Below are positions 6,357 to 10,986 of a stretch of DNA of 10,986 nt, in pieces. The stretch is from DATLAN01 sp035527455. Its GTDB lineage: Bacteria; Planctomycetota; Planctomycetia; Pirellulales; Thermoguttaceae. The DNA lies in the NCBI GenBank assembly GCA_035527455.1, contig DATLAN010000207.1:1-10986 (forward strand), in the 5' to 3' direction. Below the pieces are notes generated by a model. The model did not search any database and was not told the DNA's origin. It saw only the letters and a program-made list of their open reading frames with translations. The translations under genes were made by a program, and so were the position numbers. Within the stretch, counting starts at the first letter, position 1, and each line of letters starts with the position of its first letter.

Positions 6357-7664
6357 ATGACACGTGACCGCCAGAAACAATTCGTGCTGGTAGCGTCGCT
6401 CAGCTTGAGCGCGCTTCTGGTGGGTTGTCTTGTCGGCGGCTTGGCGATGTGGCGCAGGTCGCAAGAGCACCTGCGCGACCCGGACTTCCTTCGCCGCCAG
6501 CTTGAACTGGTCGATCCCGCCTCGGACGGACCGGCGGACGGGCCGCCGAAGGCGTTGATCCGGGTAGGCACGGCGGAAAAGAAAAGGGTTCATCCGCAAA
6601 GGTCGATTATCGGCCGCCTCGTCGAGGTTCGGAAAGTGACCCTCGCCAGCGAGGTGACGGGGAAGATCGTCGACATGCCGGTCGAGGAGGGAACCCCGGT
6701 CGTCGCCGGCCAAACGCTGCTGGCCCGGATCGACGACATCTGGAGCCGCTTGGCCCTGGCGCGCGGCCAGTTCCAGGTTGTCGGCACGGAAGTGAGACTC
6801 CGACACGAGCGATCGGAGCTGAACCGGTACGAGGAGCTACGCGGCAAGAATGCGATCGCGGAGAGCGAATTCGAGGCGAAACGAGTCCTCGTCCTGGAAT
6901 TGGAGGCCAACCTTGCCGAGACCAACGTTTCCATCCAGGAGGCACAGGAGCGCCGAAAACGGTCGGAGATTTTCGCATCGTTCGATGGCGTGGTCGTTGC
7001 AAAGCACGCCGAAACGGGTGGACACGTGACGCCGGGCACTCCGATCGTCGACGTCGTGTCGCGGGGCCAGATCGACGCCAGGCTCATGGTCCCGGAGTCG
7101 GTGATCAATCGGATTCAGGTCGGAGGGACGTTGCCCGTCCGCGTCGATCCGCTGGACGAGGAGGTGGTCGGAACGGTGGTTTCCGTCACCCCTTACGGTC
7201 CTTCGGCGTCGAGAACGTTTCCCGTTCGCATTCGCGTGGATGACCAGGGCGGAAGACTGAAGGTCGGCATGAGCGTCACTGCGGTCGTTCCCACGGGACC
7301 GGAGAGGGAGGCCCTGGTGGTGCCCAAGGACGCCGTGCTGGTGCGCCCCGACGGCGCGACGCTTTGGATTGTCGTACGCGATGAGAACCGCGGGAGTGAC
7401 GTGGTCTATCCGTTGCCCGTGATGCTCACCGTCCGCCTGGAGGAGGAATACGCGGTGGAGCCGGAGACCGACCAGGCTCGAGAGCTTCTGGGGGACGGTG
7501 CGACCGTCGTCATCGAGGGAGCAGAGCGCCTGGTGCGCGGTCAAGAGGTCACGTGGGAAGAAGTCGCTCCGGCGACTGCGGCGCGGACAAACGTCGAGGG
7601 GTCGGCGCCTGCGGCCGGGCCGCCCCGTGCCGACGCCGCGTCGGCGAGCCGTCAGGAGAATTGA
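6357..7664 (+). CDS. RND efflux periplasmic adaptor (membrane fusion protein, HlyD/AcrA type)
   Basis: The product is 435 residues. It links an inner-membrane RND pump to an outer-membrane channel in the periplasm. Residues 9-32 form an N-terminal hydrophobic anchor that also contains a lipobox-like LVGC (21-24), so anchoring may be by helix or by lipid. After a linker, residues about 96-126 are the first lipoyl half (LASEVTGKIVDMPVEEG), 127-205 the alpha-helical hairpin (DIWSRLALARGQF ... ERRKRSEI), 206-235 the second lipoyl half (FDGVVVAKHAETGGHVTPG), then a beta-barrel (VNRIQVGGTLPVRVDP) and membrane-proximal region, ending in an Ala/Pro-rich tail from about 401. ATG 6357 is the only start able to include the anchor: an in-frame TAA at 6327 closes the frame upstream. 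No good Shine-Dalgarno precedes it, unlike its neighbours. The RND gene starts 2 nt after its stop. Confidence 0.9.
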   Translation: MTRDRQKQFVLVASLSLSALLVGCLVGGLAMWRRSQEHLRDPDFLRRQLELVDPASDGPADGPPKALIRVGTAEKKRVHPQRSIIGRLVEVRKVTLASEVTGKIVDMPVEEGTPVVAGQTLLARIDDIWSRLALARGQFQVVGTEVRLRHERSELNRYEELRGKNAIAESEFEAKRVLVLELEANLAETNVSIQEAQERRKRSEIFASFDGVVVAKHAETGGHVTPGTPIVDVVSRGQIDARLMVPESVINRIQVGGTLPVRVDPLDEEVVGTVVSVTPYGPSASRTFPVRIRVDDQGGRLKVGMSVTAVVPTGPEREALVVPKDAVLVRPDGATLWIVVRDENRGSDVVYPLPVMLTVRLEEEYAVEPETDQARELLGDGATVVIEGAERLVRGQEVTWEEVAPATAARTNVEGSAPAAGPPRADAASASRQEN

Positions 7665-7666
7665 CG

Positions 7667-10600
7667 ATGGACCCCATTGGCTTCGCGATCCGGAACCCGG
7701 TGAAGGTCGTCGTGGGAGTGATCCTGGTCGTGCTGTTCGGGGTGATTTCGCTGACGGTCATCCCCATTCAGCTCACCCCCGACGTGGATCGCCCGGTCGT
7801 CACCGTGCGCACCGAATGGTCGGGGAGAAGTCCCGCGGAGATCGAGGAGTCGATCCTCGTGGAGCAGGAGGAGAAGCTCAAGACGCTCCAGGGGCTGTGG
7901 AAGATGACCTCGACGGCGGAACTGGGGCGGGCCAACGTGACGCTGGAGTTCCACGTCGGCTTCGACGTATCCCGCGCCCTGCAGGAGGTGTCGAACCGGC
8001 TCGACGAGGTCAAGGCCTATCCCGACGACGTCGATCGTCCGGTGATCCGAGCGTCCGACACGGCCAGCGACGACGCGGTCGCCTATTGCCTGCTCCAGGC
8101 CGACGATCCCGATTTCGAAGTTGCCCGGTTCTACGACTACGCCGACCGGTATCTCAAGCCCGCGCTGGAGCGGATTCCCGGCGTGGCGGAGATCGGCATC
8201 TACGGGGGGCGCGAGCACCAGGTTCAGGTCCGATTCGACCCGGTCGCCCTGGCCCAGCGCGGCATCAGCATCGTCGATTTGCGCGGCGCGCTGCAATGGG
8301 ACAACGTCAATGAGTCCGCCGGCGACATGCCCAACGGTCGCCAGGACGTGCGGCTCCGCGTTTTGGGGCAGTTCGATTCGCTCGAGCCGTTGCGTCGGAC
8401 GATCGTCAAGTACGATGCACGGGGCGTACCCATTCGCGTCGAGGACATCGCCGAGGTCGAGCTTGCCTTGGAGAAGAAGGTCCACTTCGATCAGTGCAAG
8501 GGCAGGACCTCGATGACGATCTTCGTCAAGCGAGAGACCGGAGCCAATGTTCTGAAGATCATGGAACAAGTCCGCGGGGAGATCGACAAGCTGAACGCCC
8601 CCGGAGGGCTGCTCCAGTCGTTCAGGAACGACCGCTACGGGCTGCAACTGCGGCTGGTCGTCGACGATTCGTACTACATCCACCAAGCCATCGGACTGGT
8701 GCGGGAAAACCTCTTGTTGGGCGGAAGTCTCGCCGTGCTGGTGCTTCTGCTGTTCCTGCGCAGCTCGCGCCCCACCTTGATCATCGCCGTGGCCATCCCC
8801 ATCTCCGTCATCGGCACGTTCGTCGTCATGGCGCTGACGGGCCGTAATCTGAACGTGATCTCGCTGGCCGGGCTGAGCTTCGCGGTGGGCATGGTCGTCG
8901 ACAACGCCATCGTGGTGCTGGAGAACATCGATCGCCACATGGCGCTGGGCGAGAGACCGGCCGAAGCCGCCTACCGAGGCACGAAAGAGGTGTGGGGCGC
9001 GATCCTCTCGTCCACGCTCACCACGGTGGCCGTCTTCGCCCCCGTGTTGACGATCAAGGAAGAAACCGGACAACTGTTCTACGATATCGCGCTGGCCATC
9101 TGTGCGGCGGTGATGCTGTCGCTGGTGGTCTCGATCACCGTCATACCCGCGGCCGGCGCCTACTTCCTGCGAAGGCGCCCAGCCGAGCAGGGACCGGTTG
9201 TCGGGGCCCTCCGTTCGCTGTTCGGCCTGACCGCCCTGTTGTCGCGGGGCTGCGACGCATTCTCCCGGCTCATTCACCTGGTGTCTTTCCCGACCATCAG
9301 CGGGGCCTGGCTTCGAGTCGTGGTGATCGCCGTGATCACGGTCGTGGCGATCGGAGCAAGCTGGATGCTGATGCTGCCTGCAAGTTACCTGCCGGATGGA
9401 AACAAGAATTTCACCTCCGGGCTGATGTTCAATCCGCCCGGTTACTCGCTCGACCAGAACACCTTCGTCGCCGAGCGCTTGGAGGCGGCCGTCCGGCCTT
9501 ATTGGGAGGCAGGAGACTCGGAAAAAGCGACGGCGATCGCCCCCCTGGTGGACATGCAGACGGGCAAACCGATTGCGGAGGTCCCGGCACTCGACGAGTT
9601 CTTCTTCGTGGTCTCTCGCGGTCGGGTGTTCATGATCACCACGAGCAAGGACCCGGAGAACGTTCGCCCGGTCAAGGCGATTCTGACGCGGGCCATGGAT
9701 CGGATTCCCGGGAGCTACGGGTACGCTTCCCAGAGGTCGATTTTCGGCCGGAACGCCGGCGGCTCGAACTCGGTGGAGGTCGAAGTCGTCGGGACCGACA
9801 TGCAGCGACTCAAGACGAGCGCGGCTAACCTGCAGAAGAAACTGATGGCGGCGTTCTCGAAGTTCGCCGTGCGCAGCGACCCGATGACCTTCAACGAGTC
9901 CGGGCCGGAAAGACAAATCGTGATCGATCAGGTCCGCGCCAAAGAGCTGAACCTCAACGTCCAGTCCGTGGCGGTCGTGGCCAGGGCACTGGTCGACGGG
10001 GCGATCGTCGGCGACTTCAGCTTCGAGGGCGACAATATCGACCTGGTCATCATCCGCGATCCCGACATCGACGTCACTCCCAACCAACTGGCGGACGTGC
10101 CCCTCGCCGTTACCGAAGAGAGCGGCCGAAAAGACATCCTGCCGCTGGGGGAGCTGGTACATTTCGTGGAGGCCGACGCCTCACAGTCCATCCGCCGGGT
10201 CGAACAGCGCCGGGCCGTGACCTTCACCGTAAACCCCCCGGCCGAAATGGCCCTCGAGGAGGCCCAGGCGGCCATCGAACAACTCGTGGCCGAAGCGCGA
10301 CACGAAGGCGGGATGACGTCCGACGTTCAAGTCGCCCTGTCGGGCAACGCCGATAAGCTCACGCAGGTCCGCACGGCGCTGCTGGGGCACTGGGACGGCT
10401 GGAACCTGGAATCCCTGATGAGCGTCGGGCTGAGCCGGTTCTTCCTCGCCCTGGTGATCACCTATCTGCTCATGGCCGCCTTGTTCGAAAGCTTCCTGTA
10501 CCCGTTCGTCATCCTGTTCAGCATACCGCTGGCCACCGTGGGCGGATTCGTCGGACTGCGCCTCGTCCGGCACCTGGAGCCCACGCAGCAACTCGATACC

Positions 10601-10986
10601 CTGACCATGCTCGGGTTCATCATCCTGATCGGCGTGGTCGTTAATAATGCCATCTTGATCGTCCACCAGGCACTGAACTTCATGCGGGGAATCGGGGAAG
10701 GGGAGCAGGACGTCTGCCGGCCGTTGCCTCCGCGGGAAGCGGTCCGCCAGTCGGTGAAGACCCGAATCCGCCCCATCTTCATGACCACGGCCACCAGCGT
10801 TTGCGGTATGTTGCCCCTGGTGCTCGCCCCCGGAGCAGGCAGCGAACTCTACCGGGGACTGGGCGCGGTGGTGGTCGGAGGGCTGGTGTGCTCGACGCTT
10901 TTCACACTCATCGTCGTGCCCTTGCTGTTCAGCCTCGTGCTCGACGTCAAGGCCCTCGTTGTCCACGCGTTTTCTCGAGGTTCAAG
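7667..10986 (+). CDS. RND efflux transporter permease, 3' end cut by the window
   Basis: The frame runs from ATG 7667 (AGGAG 8 nt upstream) to the window edge without a stop, giving 1,106 codons; RND pumps are usually about 1,030-1,100 residues, so little should be missing. It is an inner-membrane proton-driven exporter working as a trimer with the adaptor encoded just upstream. TM1 is at about 11-32 (NPVKVVVGVILVV), followed by a first periplasmic loop with the porter-domain signature GVAEIGIYGG, TM2-6 from about 349, with TM4 GMVVDNAIVVLENI (from 408), TM7 at about 551-570, a second periplasmic loop (PPGYSLDQ..., SAANLQKKL...), and TM8-12 from about 922 with TM10 GVVVNNAILIVHQ (from 989). 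The second loop carries an extra stretch around residues 613-645 compared with AcrB. TM4 has Asp-Asn where AcrB has Asp-Asp, and TM10 lacks the AcrB lysine. It fits the broad HAE-type group rather than heavy-metal pumps; the substrate is unknown. Confidence 0.93.
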   Translation, partial: MDPIGFAIRNPVKVVVGVILVVLFGVISLTVIPIQLTPDVDRPVVTVRTEWSGRSPAEIEESILVEQEEKLKTLQGLWKMTSTAELGRANVTLEFHVGFDVSRALQEVSNRLDEVKAYPDDVDRPVIRASDTASDDAVAYCLLQADDPDFEVARFYDYADRYLKPALERIPGVAEIGIYGGREHQVQVRFDPVALAQRGISIVDLRGALQWDNVNESAGDMPNGRQDVRLRVLGQFDSLEPLRRTIVKYDARGVPIRVEDIAEVELALEKKVHFDQCKGRTSMTIFVKRETGANVLKIMEQVRGEIDKLNAPGGLLQSFRNDRYGLQLRLVVDDSYYIHQAIGLVRENLLLGGSLAVLVLLLFLRSSRPTLIIAVAIPISVIGTFVVMALTGRNLNVISLAGLSFAVGMVVDNAIVVLENIDRHMALGERPAEAAYRGTKEVWGAILSSTLTTVAVFAPVLTIKEETGQLFYDIALAICAAVMLSLVVSITVIPAAGAYFLRRRPAEQGPVVGALRSLFGLTALLSRGCDAFSRLIHLVSFPTISGAWLRVVVIAVITVVAIGASWMLMLPASYLPDGNKNFTSGLMFNPPGYSLDQNTFVAERLEAAVRPYWEAGDSEKATAIAPLVDMQTGKPIAEVPALDEFFFVVSRGRVFMITTSKDPENVRPVKAILTRAMDRIPGSYGYASQRSIFGRNAGGSNSVEVEVVGTDMQRLKTSAANLQKKLMAAFSKFAVRSDPMTFNESGPERQIVIDQVRAKELNLNVQSVAVVARALVDGAIVGDFSFEGDNIDLVIIRDPDIDVTPNQLADVPLAVTEESGRKDILPLGELVHFVEADASQSIRRVEQRRAVTFTVNPPAEMALEEAQAAIEQLVAEARHEGGMTSDVQVALSGNADKLTQVRTALLGHWDGWNLESLMSVGLSRFFLALVITYLLMAALFESFLYPFVILFSIPLATVGGFVGLRLVRHLEPTQQLDTLTMLGFIILIGVVVNNAILIVHQALNFMRGIGEGEQDVCRPLPPREAVRQSVKTRIRPIFMTTATSVCGMLPLVLAPGAGSELYRGLGAVVVGGLVCSTLFTLIVVPLLFSLVLDVKALVVHAFSRGS

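Noticed and set aside
6025..6360. 111-codon + strand open frame in the intergenic region
   Set aside because: The translation is Arg/Ser/Thr-rich with no fold or motif, there is no Shine-Dalgarno, it spans the promoter, and it ends over the adaptor start codon.
7652..10162. 836-codon open reading frame on the minus strand opposite the RND transporter
   Set aside because: Same codon-for-codon antisense register over a gene with unmistakable RND motifs; the translation is His/Asp/Arg-rich low-complexity material.

Overview
The window is dense, GC-rich bacterial DNA with all genes on the + strand. The gene content suggests a planctomycete or a relative in the PVC group: a secreted PhoD-like metallophosphatase with a short helical pre-domain, a very large exported protein with the PDZ-plus-helical-toroid layout I associate with DUF6288, and a two-gene RND efflux cassette. 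This is inferred from protein style; there is no rRNA or other marker gene here.

Region 1 (1-5978) looks like one transcription unit. It opens with the 3' end of a gene whose product ends in a charged coiled coil (1-381). A 56-nt gap carrying a GC-rich inverted repeat follows. Next is a PhoD-like phosphatase (438-1931), then after 36 nt a 1,336-residue exported protein (1968-5978). That protein has a signal peptide, a PDZ-like domain, a probable alpha/alpha toroid, HEAT-like helices, and a C-terminal part made of repeated helix-plus-coiled-coil modules. The tail of the first gene resembles one of these modules, so it may be the end of a related protein.

Region 2 (5979-6356) is a 378-nt intergenic stretch. 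It holds a good sigma70-type promoter (TTGACA, 17 nt, TAGTCT), a leader of roughly 200 nt with two small dyads, and no convincing gene or terminator.

Region 3 (6357 to the window end) is an RND efflux operon: a periplasmic adaptor (membrane fusion protein) and, 2 nt downstream, an inner-membrane RND transporter that runs off the window after 1,106 codons. An outer-membrane channel is not visible and may lie beyond the edge. Substrate cannot be told from the sequence.

The least ordinary part is the phosphatase plus giant modular protein pair, with its repeated C-terminal module and possible paralogue upstream. Very long open frames on the minus strand (1,590 and 836 codons) are codon-register shadows of the + strand genes and are rejected.
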